A DNA stretch of 64,000 bases, taken from contig NZ_JADYVD010000007.1 of the NCBI RefSeq assembly GCF_020193575.1, positions 1 to 64,000 of the forward strand, in the 5' to 3' direction. Numbering within the stretch: the stretch's first letter is position 1; every line of letters begins with the position of its first letter. The translations under genes and the position numbers were made by a program. The notes under the pieces are model-generated. The model searched no databases. It was not told the origin of the DNA and saw nothing but the letters and a program-made list of their open reading frames with translations. The stretch comes from Ensifer sp. IC4062 (GTDB lineage: Bacteria > Pseudomonadota > Alphaproteobacteria > Rhizobiales > Rhizobiaceae). Shown here one piece after another: positions 26,871 through 36,106 of the stretch.

Positions 26871-27608
26871 CTACTCCGCCTGCTCCCAGACCGAATTGGC
26901 GTCACGGATGACCTTCTTGATCTTTCTTTCCTTCTGCCACTCGCGGCCGATATCCTTGATGACCGGACGCTTCTCGGGCGAGAAAATATAGCTCTTCTTG
27001 TTGCGGACGTATTTTTCCAGCGCCGGGTTCACACCGTAATAGAATTGCTTCTCGGGATCTTTCGAGGGATCCATGAGGCTCGCGCAGTCCCGCACGAACT
27101 GACCTCTGAGAAGCGACGGCGATGTGGTGAAGATCGGGAAGGCGGTGAACTTCGGGATCTTGATGCCGAGCAGCTTCACATATTCGTTCCGCTTATGAAA
27201 ATGCCCCTTCTTCCCGATGTCCCATTTCTGCTCGGCGGTGTGGAACGACACTTGCGCAACCGCGGAATCCTCAAAGGCGGTAAAGACGTCCGGGCCGATA
27301 TCGGTGAGGGCGACCCAGTCGTCCTCGAGGTGCAGCACGAACTCTGCCGTGGTGGCCGACCAGAGCCGCCGGACAGCGCCGACGAAGCTCGGCGTTTCCG
27401 GCTCGAACACGATCGCCGCCCGAAACCGGCTGCGGATCAGCGCGAGGCAGGCGGCGTGGGCCTCCTCATCCCCGAAGATCGGATCGAGGTTCATGTAGAC
27501 ATTCTCGATCTCGAAGTGATCGAGCACCCGCTCGGACAGGCTTTCGAGCGTCGCGGCGAGCAGATCGGGGCGCCGGGCGGCGACGATGCAAACGTCAATT
27601 TTGGGCAT
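26871..27608 (-). CDS. Glycosyltransferase-like (GT-A fold) protein
   Basis: The 245-residue protein starts with a GT-A strand (MPKIDVCIVAARRPDLLAAT) and carries EFVLHLEDDWVALTDIG, in which EDD sits where a GT-A enzyme has its DxD metal and nucleotide-sugar site. The C-terminus is strongly basic (KSYIFSPEKRPVIK, ERKIKKVIRDA). It is divergent from the glycosyltransferase at 27738 across a 129 bp shared promoter gap, so both probably act on one surface glycan. Donor and acceptor are unknown. Confidence 0.72.
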   Translation of the reverse strand: MPKIDVCIVAARRPDLLAATLESLSERVLDHFEIENVYMNLDPIFGDEEAHAACLALIRSRFRAAIVFEPETPSFVGAVRRLWSATTAEFVLHLEDDWVALTDIGPDVFTAFEDSAVAQVSFHTAEQKWDIGKKGHFHKRNEYVKLLGIKIPKFTAFPIFTTSPSLLRGQFVRDCASLMDPSKDPEKQFYYGVNPALEKYVRNKKSYIFSPEKRPVIKDIGREWQKERKIKKVIRDANSVWEQAE

Positions 27609-27737
27609 ATCACGACAGCCTTGCGTTGAGCCGGGCGGAGGCGTACACGCTTGTCAACGCCGGCGTGTGGTTCAGCAGGGGGCTGATCAAGCGCCGCTTA
27701 TATAATCAGGTCAATAAGGGCCTGCAACGGGGAAAAC

Positions 27738-28595
27738 ATGGCTCGCGCAAGTATCGCAGTTCCTACCTACAATGGTGCTGAGACGATTTCCGAAAGCTTG
27801 AATTGCATCCGCAGCCAGAGTTTCGAGGATTTCGAAGTCGTCATCTGCGACAACGCCTCCACCGATGGCACCAGCGAGATCTGCGCCGAATTTGCGCGAC
27901 AGGACAAGCGCTTTCGCCACGTCCGCAGCAATATCAACGTACCGGTGATGGAGAATTTCAGGAAGGCGCTCAGCCTCGGCGAGGCCGATTACTTCATGTG
28001 GCGGGCCGATGACGACCTGACGGACGAGAACCATCTGGAGGCGACGGTGAAGGCGCTGGACCGGGAGCGTGAGGCCCGGCTGGCGGTGACGCCGGTCCAC
28101 CGGATCAACACCTCGACGGGGCGTGAGGCCGATTATCCGCTGCCAGTGAGCGAGGGGGCCGATCGCCTGTCGCGAGCGAAGGCGACCCTGCTTGGTTGCC
28201 ATCCGAGCTGGTTCTACGGCCTTTGGCGGCGCGACGCGGTCGTCGAGGACATGGCGGTGCTCAGGGACTATCCCTATGCCTGGGCGGCCGATCACCTCAC
28301 CACCATGCGGGCCATGATCAACGGCCAGGTGGCGTTCGCGCCCGAGGCGACCTTTACGCAGAGGATCATGCGTGAGGGCAGCTACCATTTGCAGCCGGCG
28401 GAACGGCTGGCAGCGCGACGCAAATATGTCGAGATCGCGCGCCGCATCATCGCCGAAACCGACTATTCGGCCAAAGAGAAAATCGTCTTGAAAAAGGCGC
28501 TCGAGCAGCACGCGAACAAACGTGTGGCGCCGTGGTTCCGCATGTACAAGCGGGCGCTCCGGGAGCGGATCAGAGCGATCTTCAGTCCGGCGTGA
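27738..28595 (+). CDS. Glycosyltransferase family 2
   Basis: The 285-residue GT2 enzyme has the canonical start ASIAVPTYNGAETISESLNC, then FEVVICDNASTDGTSEIC and the acidic site YFMWRADDDLTDENHLEATV. A later HPSWFYGLWRRDAV may form part of the acceptor site. The C-terminus is basic and helical, as in enzymes that lie on the inner face of the membrane. It is divergent from the GT-A-like gene at 27608 and followed by decayed family B repeats. It probably helps build a surface polysaccharide. Confidence 0.88.
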   Translation: MARASIAVPTYNGAETISESLNCIRSQSFEDFEVVICDNASTDGTSEICAEFARQDKRFRHVRSNINVPVMENFRKALSLGEADYFMWRADDDLTDENHLEATVKALDREREARLAVTPVHRINTSTGREADYPLPVSEGADRLSRAKATLLGCHPSWFYGLWRRDAVVEDMAVLRDYPYAWAADHLTTMRAMINGQVAFAPEATFTQRIMREGSYHLQPAERLAARRKYVEIARRIIAETDYSAKEKIVLKKALEQHANKRVAPWFRMYKRALRERIRAIFSPA

Positions 28596-28649
28596 TGCCG
28601 CGGCGTGCGAATCCTCAGTCGCGTGAACATGAGGCACGGCAGGCGCGAG

Positions 28650-28856
28650 TTATTCACGGCGCCGACGCGCCGCGGCTCACATTCCTGTGACGGGCAGTGG
28701 AGTGAGGGCGGGGAGTGCCGTCGTCGCACCCCATCGTCGCAGGCGGGCGCCGTAACCTCAGCCACCATCGGCCGCAGAAGCGCGGCCCGTTTGCGTCAGC
28801 CATTCCAACAGGGACCCTCTATTCCTGTATCCGTCACGGAGTCCTGCAGCGGCCCA
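28650..28856. repeat. Decayed inverted pair of family B repeats
   Basis: A forward copy (TTCACGGCGCCGACGCGCCG with CATTCCTGTGACGGGCAGTG) at 28650-28712 and a worn reverse copy (CTATTCCTGTATCCGTCACG) at 28818-28856. They fill most of the gap 28596-28932. Confidence 0.5.
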
Positions 28857-28932
28857 AGTCGTGCTAAAGACATCACAGCGGCGGCAAAGCGAGCGCCGCT
28901 CTCGCGGCATCTCGACTGCACCCCATTTTTTT

Positions 28933-28993
28933 GCGGCAGAGCGGCATCGGCACTTGATCGATCGATGATTTATCCGTAGCGATGCCCTGCCGC
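28933..28993 (+). promoter_or_regulatory. Long stem-loop leader upstream of the TerC/YjbE-like gene
   Basis: GCGGCAG (28933-28939) pairs with CTGCCGC (28987-28993), and GGCATCG (28943-28949) pairs with CGATGCC (28980-28986), leaving only AGC bulged. The 30-base loop contains the self-complementary ATCGATCGAT. The structure ends 26 bases before ATG 29020. TerC-family genes are often controlled by a manganese riboswitch, but the yybP-ykoY core is not visible here. Confidence 0.5.
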
Positions 28994-29019
28994 TTTGCTC
29001 CGTGGGGGATCACCGCATC

Positions 29020-29652
29020 ATGGAAATTTTCACGTCTGCCGGCTTGCTGGCACTTATGCAGGTTATTGTCATCGACCTCGTGCTTGCCGGGGATAACGCC
29101 GTCGTCATCGGTCTCGCCGCCGCCGGGCTTCCGGTCGAGCAGCGCAAGAAGGCGATCCTGGTCGGCATTATCGCCGCGACCGTTCTTCGCATTGCGCTTG
29201 CGAGTGTGACCGTCCAGTTGCTTGAGATCATCGGCCTTGTGCTTGCGGGCGGTATCCTGCTGCTCTGGGTCTGCTGGAAGATGTGGCGCGAACTGCGTGC
29301 CGGTCACGGCGGCGAAGGAGCGGGAGAAGGGACTGGAGAGCCGCATAAGAAGACCTTCATGCAGGCGGCGGTCCAGATCGTCGTCGCCGACATTTCCATG
29401 TCGCTCGACAACGTGCTTGCAGTTGCGGGTGCCGCCCGCGAGCATCCGACGGTGCTGGTGTTCGGCCTCGTATTGTCGATCGCGATGATGGGCGTTGCCG
29501 CGGGTTTCATCGCCAGGCTGCTTAACCGCTATCACTGGATCGCCTATGTCGGTCTGGCGATCATCCTCTATGTCGCGCTCGACATGATTTACCGCGGATC
29601 GCTTGAGGTCTGGCCGCACGTCGTGCCGGTCGTCGCCGCGATCGCGGGCTGA
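29020..29652 (+). CDS. TerC/YjbE-family integral membrane protein
   Basis: The 210-residue protein has about six or seven helices. It contains the two TerC hallmark motifs, IDLVLAGDNAVVIGLAAAGL in the first half and VVADISMSLDNVLAVAGAA in the second; their acidic residues form the proposed ion site. Members export manganese or similar metals, or support membrane protein metalation. ATG 29020 is preferred over GTG 29002 because GGGGGAT at 29004-29010 precedes it at normal distance. The gene stands alone behind a strong leader hairpin, which suggests RNA-level control. Confidence 0.87.
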   Translation: MEIFTSAGLLALMQVIVIDLVLAGDNAVVIGLAAAGLPVEQRKKAILVGIIAATVLRIALASVTVQLLEIIGLVLAGGILLLWVCWKMWRELRAGHGGEGAGEGTGEPHKKTFMQAAVQIVVADISMSLDNVLAVAGAAREHPTVLVFGLVLSIAMMGVAAGFIARLLNRYHWIAYVGLAIILYVALDMIYRGSLEVWPHVVPVVAAIAG

Positions 29653-29903
29653 TCTTCGCTTCCCGCGCGGGGCTGGCTTCTGGCCTCGCGCGTCCTCTCG
29701 CGGGCGATGCCCGCAATGTGTGCAGCTACGGCGGCGGCCATCGCTACACAGCCGGGGTTTTTAAACTGCAGCTTCCGGGCCTGCCAAAGGCGATGTCCCG
29801 CGCGCTTAGGCCCATTACTCAGTAACGCCTCAGAATTGATCAATGCCGATCACCAGTCGTCTGTGCTAGGTTGAAGGCCTCACCGACGCACGAAGGCGAC
29901 TCA

Positions 29904-30491
29904 ATGGCAGGAAACACGGTAAATCGTGGTGGACAGCGCGGAGGCCGTTGGAGGATAGCGGCCTGGACCATAGCCGCGCTCGTACTGTTGCTGCCTTTGG
30001 TCGCAATGCAGTTCACCGATGAAGTGAACTGGACCGAGACCGACTTCGCTTTCGCCGGCGCCTTGATCGTCGGCACGGCCGTAACCTTCGACCTGGCCGC
30101 GAGGATGGCAAACAGTAACGCCTATCGAGCCGCCGTCGGCATTGCACTCGCGACAGCATTCCTCCTCATCTGGATCAATGCTGCCGTTGGCATCATCGGG
30201 CCTGAGGACAACCCTGCCAACCTGACCTATGGCGCAGTGCTCGCTGTCGGGATCATCGGCGCCGTTATCGCTCGTTTCGAGCCGAATGGTATGGCGCGCG
30301 CGATATTCGCGAGCGCTCTCGTTCAGGCGTTGATCGCCATGATTGCGGTGATCGCGGGAATGGGCTACCAGGCGAGCCCGGCCCTGGAGATCCTTGGCGT
30401 AAATGCCTTGTTTGTCGCGCTGTGGCTCATATCGGCCTGGCTGTTTCGGAAAGCTGCTCGCGAGCAATCTCTGGCGGGCGCAGCCTCGTAG
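29904..30491 (+). CDS. Polytopic membrane protein of unknown function
   Basis: The 195-residue protein has about five membrane helices (IAAWTIAALVLLLPLVAMQF, DFAFAGALIVGTAVTFDLAA, AAVGIALATAFLLIWINAAV, LVQALIAMIAVIAGM, NALFVALWLISAWLF). The repeated D-F-A/E pattern and an IGPEDNPANLTYGA loop are seen in a group of hypothetical membrane proteins of alphaproteobacteria. GAAGG at 29891-29895 supports ATG 29904 rather than an upstream ATG. No function is known. Confidence 0.75.
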   Translation: MAGNTVNRGGQRGGRWRIAAWTIAALVLLLPLVAMQFTDEVNWTETDFAFAGALIVGTAVTFDLAARMANSNAYRAAVGIALATAFLLIWINAAVGIIGPEDNPANLTYGAVLAVGIIGAVIARFEPNGMARAIFASALVQALIAMIAVIAGMGYQASPALEILGVNALFVALWLISAWLFRKAAREQSLAGAAS

Positions 30492-30556
30492 CTTGTCCGC
30501 CGACATCCGTTTTCCAGGCCATTGTGGCGTAGCCAATTGCAGATTACGGCTTGATG

Positions 30557-31195
30557 TCATTCGATCATCAAGTGGAGACGTTCTCCCAGCTGCGTCATGC
30601 CCGCTCGTGACGCTTGTTCGATGCTGAGCCGGCGACCGTTCATGTCCACAAGTTTAAAGACGTCCATCGTATCGAATGCGAAGCTCTCGATTGGCCGCAA
30701 ATTCCCAACTGCACGCGAGCCGAACGCCCACGGGTCTGTGGCTCCACGTGGTTCTGGGAAGGGGAACGGTTGCGTAGGAATTATGAAGACGACGCCGCCA
30801 TCCCACGACGCGAAATCACCCAACTCACGCTGTCGCACTTTCCCGACGAACTCGCGATAGGCTTCAAATGCGTCTCCGTTCAGCGTCAGAAGGAGCTTCA
30901 AACCGGTAAAGTCAATCTCACCGCGCATCTGATTGTCATAAACCAGGCTTTCCTCCACCTCGGCTTGGCCGATTGAGCTCCGCTGTTCGCCAGGCTTTAT
31001 ATAAAGGAACCGATCCGAACACCGGTTATCGTAGGGCACGTGTTTGAGCCGTGGCGGGCGAGAAATGATCGAGAGCCTTGAATGGTCGACAAACCCGATA
31101 TCCTCGATCCAGCCGCAGAACGGGTTGTAGACGAGTTCCTGAAGCTGATCGTTAAACTGTGTGCTGAGCTTACAAAACGCGACGAGCGCTGACAT
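30557..31195 (-). CDS. Protein of unknown function
   Basis: The 212-residue protein is soluble, with aromatic-rich segments (LQELVYNPFCGWIEDIGFVD, FASWDGGVVFIIPTQPFPF). I recognise no domain. The composition is that of a globular protein and is slightly more AT-rich than the neighbours. ATG 31195 has a weak ribosome site. It is on the same strand as the broken DUF1963 gene, 166 bp downstream of it, so both may belong to one transcript. Confidence 0.6.
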   Translation of the reverse strand: MSALVAFCKLSTQFNDQLQELVYNPFCGWIEDIGFVDHSRLSIISRPPRLKHVPYDNRCSDRFLYIKPGEQRSSIGQAEVEESLVYDNQMRGEIDFTGLKLLLTLNGDAFEAYREFVGKVRQRELGDFASWDGGVVFIIPTQPFPFPEPRGATDPWAFGSRAVGNLRPIESFAFDTMDVFKLVDMNGRRLSIEQASRAGMTQLGERLHLMIE

Positions 31196-31361
31196 AGACG
31201 ATGATCATCTTTCATTTCTGGCCCAGCGGCAATGTCCTCTTTCTGACCCAGAGCCGCCATTCGATGGTAGCCCCCGAATTTTCCGGTGCGGGGGCGCTTC
31301 CACCGGCTGCTGTTCACAAGAGATCTCGAGTTCGAGCTCTCGGCCGGGCTTTCATCATGTT

Positions 31362-33000
31362 CTAGTTCGTGATCTGTACCTTCACCCGGCCGAGCTCTCC
31401 TCGGGCGAGGTCGGCCCTGCGGACCGTCAGCACGAGATCGTAGGTGTCCCCCCAGATCCAGTTCATCAGATGACTGGTGGGTAGTTGCAGCAGCGTCACG
31501 TCGCTGCCCATCGCGAACTCGTGCAAATAGCCGTCTGGTACCTCCCGCATCGATCCCATTTCGCGTTGTGCGTCGAAAGCTGCCTGCTCTTCGACGTTTT
31601 CTCGCCACGCCGGTGGAAGCGCGCGAGGGTCAGCGGCGTAGAGGTGCGTTGCATGGTGCTGCGCAAGCGTCGCCCAGCCAAAGGGCCGAAGCTTGCGGCG
31701 GACACACGGTGGGGAATGCCTGTGCCGTCTGCTCGCGGTTTCTGTCCGGCATCGTCATGGCCGCAAGCGTCGCGATCAGGTCGTCGACCGAGGCTTCCGA
31801 AAAAGGCCTGGACGCTGCCTCCGCTGCGACCTCGGCGCGCAAAGCTTCCACTCGTGGGAGGCAAGTTTTCCAGGCTGATGCGCTTTCAATGGCCCGAGCT
31901 GCCTGCTCTTCCGCGCGTCTTCGCGTCGCGTCCGGATCGCCATAACGCTCTCGATTGGTGGACAACTGCTCCAGGGTCTTGGTTGCGTTTTCCAGATATC
32001 TTTGCTGCCGCCTTGCCGTTTCGCGAGCGTGAGCCGTTGCCGTGTCCAGCATCAGCAGAGTGGTTGCCCAGTCGAACGGTTTCCAGCCGGGTTCGTTCAG
32101 ATCGAAGCCCGTGCGGTAACGAACGAAGCGCGGATTATTGTCGTTATCGCGCTTCGGTCGGACCAGCGGGTCTTCTTCCTTGAGGGGCACCCAGGCCACG
32201 TCGACCGGCCACTGCGGAACGTCTTTTCGGATCAGCGAAGTCCAGTCCGTGCTCGGCGTCTCGCGCAGGGACAGCCAGTCGAATTCGACCGGGGAGGGCG
32301 GCTGTGTCGGCGCTCCGGGGGATTGGGTGTGAAGGACTTTCGCAGCAAGGGAGCCGTTCTCGTAGCCGAGGAAGAACGACAGCCAGCCGGAGCTCGGTCC
32401 CGCGCCATCCCATAGATCTGCTGGGAGAGTGGAGCAGTCGATCTGCGCCAGGAACGCTGCCGGCTTTCCGTCGCAGGTCGGCCATTCGGTGCCTGCGGGC
32501 AGCGACGGGTTGCCGCCGAACCAACTGCGTGGGGCCGCACCGGGCAGTATCGGCACCTGGGGTACCAGCCGCACGAACGGCTTCGGCCGCTCATTTGCCT
32601 TCATCATCTCCAGCCCGCGCTCGACCTGTCCGATAACGCCGTCCAGCAGATCCATCATGAACTGCTTGTCCTCAGGGCGGATGTCGGCTTTGGGCGTCGG
32701 AGCTACCACACGCCGCACGCGTGCCGGACTGACGGTCGCGGGCTCCGTCTGAGATTGCCGGTCATCCCGTGAATTGCGGAAATAAACCACAATCGGCAGC
32801 AGCAGAGTGAGGAATGCCATCAGCGCCAGCGTGTTGGCGTGGCCGAGCCAGGACACCAAGCCAGCCTGGATGACCGTATCGATGCCTCGGACTGCACGCG
32901 GCGTCTTGTCCGTGAAACTTGCGAGAAGGCCAGTGTCGAAATGGACTGCAAGCAAGGCCATGAAGGCGACAACGACAAAGGCATGTCCCAGTGATTTCAT
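31362..33000 (-). pseudogene. DUF1963 (YwqG-like) membrane-anchored protein, frameshifted
   Basis: The first frame (ATG 33000, ending at 31630) has a signal or anchor helix, a second helix (TLALMAFLTLLLPIVVYF) and a DUF1963 domain (PSLPAGTEWPTCDGKPAAFL, LAQIDCSTLP, WLSFFLGYENGSL). The expected C-terminus is present in another frame: FGWATLAQHHATHLYAADPR, then VTLLQLPTSHLMNWIWGDTY and DLVLTVRRADLARGELGRVK, stopping at 31362. The switch must lie at about 31700-31775. The family is uncharacterised. The break is either a recent mutation or an indel error in the assembly. Confidence 0.7.
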
Positions 33001-33493
33001 CGCCAGCTCCGGGGAAGAACGGATCGCTGGGCAAGTCTGAGCTAGAGTTATTCACAAATCCTCAAACCGTACCCGAAAGTGCAGGGCTGATGCGGCTGAG
33101 ACTGCTTCGGCCGCCTTCCGGTTGAGAAGAGGCGTTTGAAAAGCGCTCGATTCCACTTCCCGTCCACCGATTCACGGGAACGTTTGTGCGTCTAACTCTT
33201 TGAAATGAGGCAATGGCGGACCGAAAGCCGTCACACGCTCTGCTGGAATTGCTCTGAGACCTGCGGCGCTGTTGATATGAAAGGTCCCAGGGCGGTGCAA
33301 AAGGGGGCGGGGAGCATCGCTCTGGGACCCTTCACGCCTACGGCGGCGGGGGCTAGCCGTTGATTCCGCAGGCGTTTCTGTGCCGCACTATGCATCCGGA
33401 GACACACCAAGCAACGGGCCTAAGACCTTTGGCAGGCCGCGTCGGACTTAGGTCTGATACCTCCGGTGGATAAGTGCTCTAACCTTCTAGAGC

Positions 33494-33588
33494 ACCGCGC
33501 GTCTTTTGAGATGCGCAAAGGTCGCTGTACCACTTCTGAATCGCTGCATGGTTTTGTCCCAAAATCGAAACCGATTTGAGGAATCGTA
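33494..33588 (-). repeat. Repeat family A, worn reverse copy
   Basis: CACCGCGCGTCTTTTGAGAT, GCGCAAAGGTCGCTGTACCA, TGCATGGTTTTG and CGAAACCGATTTGAGGAATC follow the family order. It lies in the 957 bp gap 33001-33957. Confidence 0.6.
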
Positions 33589-33663
33589 AACTAGCAAAGA
33601 GTGAGGACTTCCGCCCCAACCACTGCGTATCTTATTGCGCCAAGCCGTTCCGGGATGTCGGCA

Positions 33664-33810
33664 ATGAAGAGATTCGCGTTTCTGGCAGCGCTCGCCGCGC
33701 CAGCCATTGCTCTCGCCCTCGCCATAGCTGCGGTCGAGTGGCTGCAGCCGACGACGGGCGTATCAAATGAGACCACAGCATCAACCGATCCGCAGATGCG
33801 CGTACCTTGA
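33664..33810 (+). CDS. Possible small membrane or secreted peptide
   Basis: A 48-residue frame begins MKRFAFLAALAAPAIALALA and has a single hydrophobic helix followed by a Thr/Ser-rich tail. It looks like a signal peptide or single-helix protein, but there is no strong ribosome site and no known family. It is the only coding candidate in the gap between the DUF1963 and M20 genes; the remainder holds the family A repeat and no other gene. Confidence 0.3.
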   Translation: MKRFAFLAALAAPAIALALAIAAVEWLQPTTGVSNETTASTDPQMRVP

Positions 33811-33957
33811 CCTCGACAAGAAATCTCGTCGGCCAGGAACCTCCCTGGGGAGGCTCGGGAGACGGCATGAGACCGTCACACCTGCCGGCGGACTGCGCGA
33901 GCTCCGCTGACGGTCCACGTGGAGAAGTTACTGTTCGATACGGGATGTCGGCTGACG

Positions 33958-35370
33958 TCACTCCGCAATCGCTCGCTGGCTGGTGCATGCACTGCCCGGC
34001 GCCCCCGGCTCGCCGAGATCCCAGTAGATCCCTGCCATAAGGGCCAGGCCCTCGCGGACGATCAAGAGCGGAAGATGCTCGTTCGGCGCATGCTGGGAGC
34101 AGCCCGGATAGGAATGCGGGACCCACACCGTCGGAAGTTCCAGGATATCGGAGAAAATGTCGTTCGGTAGCGATGCGCCGAGGTTTGGCAGGATGGCAGG
34201 TTTCTTTCCGGTGGTGCGAATAATCGAGTCCACCGTCCAGCTGACCCATGGATGCCCGGGGTCGAGCCGTGTCGCGTAAAAAACCGCCTCGTTCGACTGA
34301 GCGATATGCACATGGGGAAAGCCGTGGCGGTCGAAGTGCCGTCTGAGCGCTGGGAGGATATCCTCAGCATCGACGCCGACGACGAAGCGCAACTGGCAGC
34401 GCGCCCAGGCCCGCGGCGGAATGGCGCCGACAGGCGTCTTCGGGTTTCCCGCTTCGAAGGCGAGGATTGCGAACGAGCACCATGCGAACAGCTTTTCCGC
34501 CGGCGTCAAACCGGGTTCGCCCCAATCGGGATCGATCTCGGGATCGCCGGAGCTCTCTTCAAGCTGGCAATCGGCAAGCGCGCGCCGGACATCCTCGGGG
34601 ATACCCTGCGGACGCCATTCTGGAATCAGAATCTCACCCCTCGGGGTGGTGATGCTTGCAAGAGCGTGCGCAAGCTCAATCGCCGGGTCGGAAAGAACGC
34701 CGCCCCAATTGCCGGAGTGATGGCCGCCCTCGCGCGCCTCTATCCAGACATCGAAGCTGACGGCGCCGCGCGAACCCAGGAACACCGTTGGCCGTGCGGC
34801 AGAGAGGCGCGGTCCGTCCGAGGCGATCAGAACGTCCGCTCGAAACAAGTTCTTGTGCGCGGCGGCGAGCTCGCGAAAGCCCGGCGATATCCGCTCTTCT
34901 CCCATTTCGATCAGGTATTTGGCGTTGAAGCCAAGTCTGCCGCGCGTCTCCAGCACAGCCTTCATCGCGCCGATGTTGATCGAATGCTGCCCCTTGTTGT
35001 CAGCGACGCCGCGTCCGTACCATCGGCCGTCGCGTTCCGTCATCTGCCAGGGGGAGAGGCCTTCGTTCCAGCCGCCGTCAAGACCGCGAATCACGTCGCC
35101 ATGGCCATAGCCGAGCACGGTCGGCCCCGCCGGATCCTCGATGCGCTCGGCGTAGAGAAAAGGCCAGTTACCTTCGGACAATGTCTGGCAGGCGAAACCG
35201 AGCGCTTCGAATGCCGGCTTGATCTCGGCTTCGATGTACTCCGCTAGCATCGGCGCGCGATCCGGGTTCTGGCTTTCCGTCGGCATTGCGACGCGACGGG
35301 CGAGATCGTCCCGGAAGGCGCCGGAATCGAAGTAGGCCTCTGCTCTCGCTATGGCTGCATCGCGCGTCAT
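33958..35370 (-). CDS. M20-family metallopeptidase
   Basis: The 470-residue protein has the M20 zinc-site motifs in order: [22 protein letters not shown] (bridging Asp), [12 protein letters not shown] (catalytic and metal Glu), and near the C-terminus [19 protein letters not shown] (last metal His). A dimerisation domain is inserted between them ([20 protein letters not shown]). M20 enzymes cleave dipeptides or N-acyl amino acids. ATG 35370 fits the family start; ATG 35385 adds five residues. It is third in a same-strand set with PaiB and EamA genes, under the likely control of the divergent MocR gene. Confidence 0.88.
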   Translation of the reverse strand: MTRDAAIARAEAYFDSGAFRDDLARRVAMPTESQNPDRAPMLAEYIEAEIKPAFEALGFACQTLSEGNWPFLYAERIEDPAGPTVLGYGHGDVIRGLDGGWNEGLSPWQMTERDGRWYGRGVADNKGQHSINIGAMKAVLETRGRLGFNAKYLIEMGEERISPGFRELAAAHKNLFRADVLIASDGPRLSAARPTVFLGSRGAVSFDVWIEAREGGHHSGNWGGVLSDPAIELAHALASITTPRGEILIPEWRPQGIPEDVRRALADCQLEESSGDPEIDPDWGEPGLTPAEKLFAWCSFAILAFEAGNPKTPVGAIPPRAWARCQLRFVVGVDAEDILPALRRHFDRHGFPHVHIAQSNEAVFYATRLDPGHPWVSWTVDSIIRTTGKKPAILPNLGASLPNDIFSDILELPTVWVPHSYPGCSQHAPNEHLPLLIVREGLALMAGIYWDLGEPGAPGSACTSQRAIAE

Positions 35371-35430
35371 CCCACAACATACCACCGGAAGTGGCGCGCC
35401 GGAATGCCTGCCCGTGGCGAACGGACCGTT

Positions 35431-36063
35431 TTATTCGCGCTCGATCGGAATCAAACCTGCAACGATCCGGTCCGAAACTCGTTCGCTGTCCGCCAGTCCC
35501 TCAGCAACGCCCGCCCTGTCTGCCGCGGGGCGGTTCTGGCTCATCTTTCTTTTGCCCTCGATCCGGACGATCGGCATTTTGAGCCCGACGATGCCCTTGA
35601 GTTGTGCTCGAACGAATGCCTCGGGCGCATCGCTCACGGCCCATCGCTCCGGGCGCTCATGTTCGTGAAGATCGGTCAGTCGCGTGACCACCCCGAGCAA
35701 GCGCTCGGTATCGTCGTAGAACTCCACCGGTCCATAGGCGTGCACCGCCGCATAGTTCCAGGTCGGAACGACCTTGCCGTGTTCGCGTTTCGACGCGTAC
35801 CAAGAGGGGGTGATGTAGGCGTCCGGCCCCGTGAAGATCGCCATGGCGTCGCCGATCGGCGGGGTCTTCCATTGCGGATTGGCCCTGGCGAGATGGCCGT
35901 GGAGCGTCCCATGCTCGCCTTCGTCCGGATCGAGGAACAACGGCAACGGCGTCGCGATCAGGCCGTCGGCGGTGGCTGTCACGAAGTGGCAAAGCCGCGC
36001 CTCGCGCATCATCGCGTGAAGTGTGGCGCGATCATCCTCTCTAAAGGCTGGCGGTGTGTACAT
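35431..36063 (-). CDS. PaiB-family FMN-binding protein
   Basis: The 210-residue protein begins MYTPPAFREDDRATLHAMMR and has the characteristic FVTATADGLIATPLPLFL, LHGHLARANPQWK and YITPSWYASKREHGKVVPTW blocks of the PaiB/FMN_bind_2 family, a split-barrel flavin-binding fold. PaiB was described as a negative regulator of sporulation genes in Bacillus, but most members are better viewed as FMN- or heme-binding proteins of unknown task. It lies 43 bp after the EamA gene and 60 bp before the M20 gene, so an operon is likely. Confidence 0.88.
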   Translation of the reverse strand: MYTPPAFREDDRATLHAMMREARLCHFVTATADGLIATPLPLFLDPDEGEHGTLHGHLARANPQWKTPPIGDAMAIFTGPDAYITPSWYASKREHGKVVPTWNYAAVHAYGPVEFYDDTERLLGVVTRLTDLHEHERPERWAVSDAPEAFVRAQLKGIVGLKMPIVRIEGKRKMSQNRPAADRAGVAEGLADSERVSDRIVAGLIPIERE

Positions 36064-36106
36064 CGAGCTTTGTTCCTGTGTCCCGGAGCTTTGCCTTCAA
36101 GCATGG

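Noticed and set aside
28933..29019. yybP-ykoY manganese riboswitch before the TerC-like gene
   Set aside because: The GGGGAGUA-type core and paired loops are not found. The stem-loop is reported only as a structured leader.
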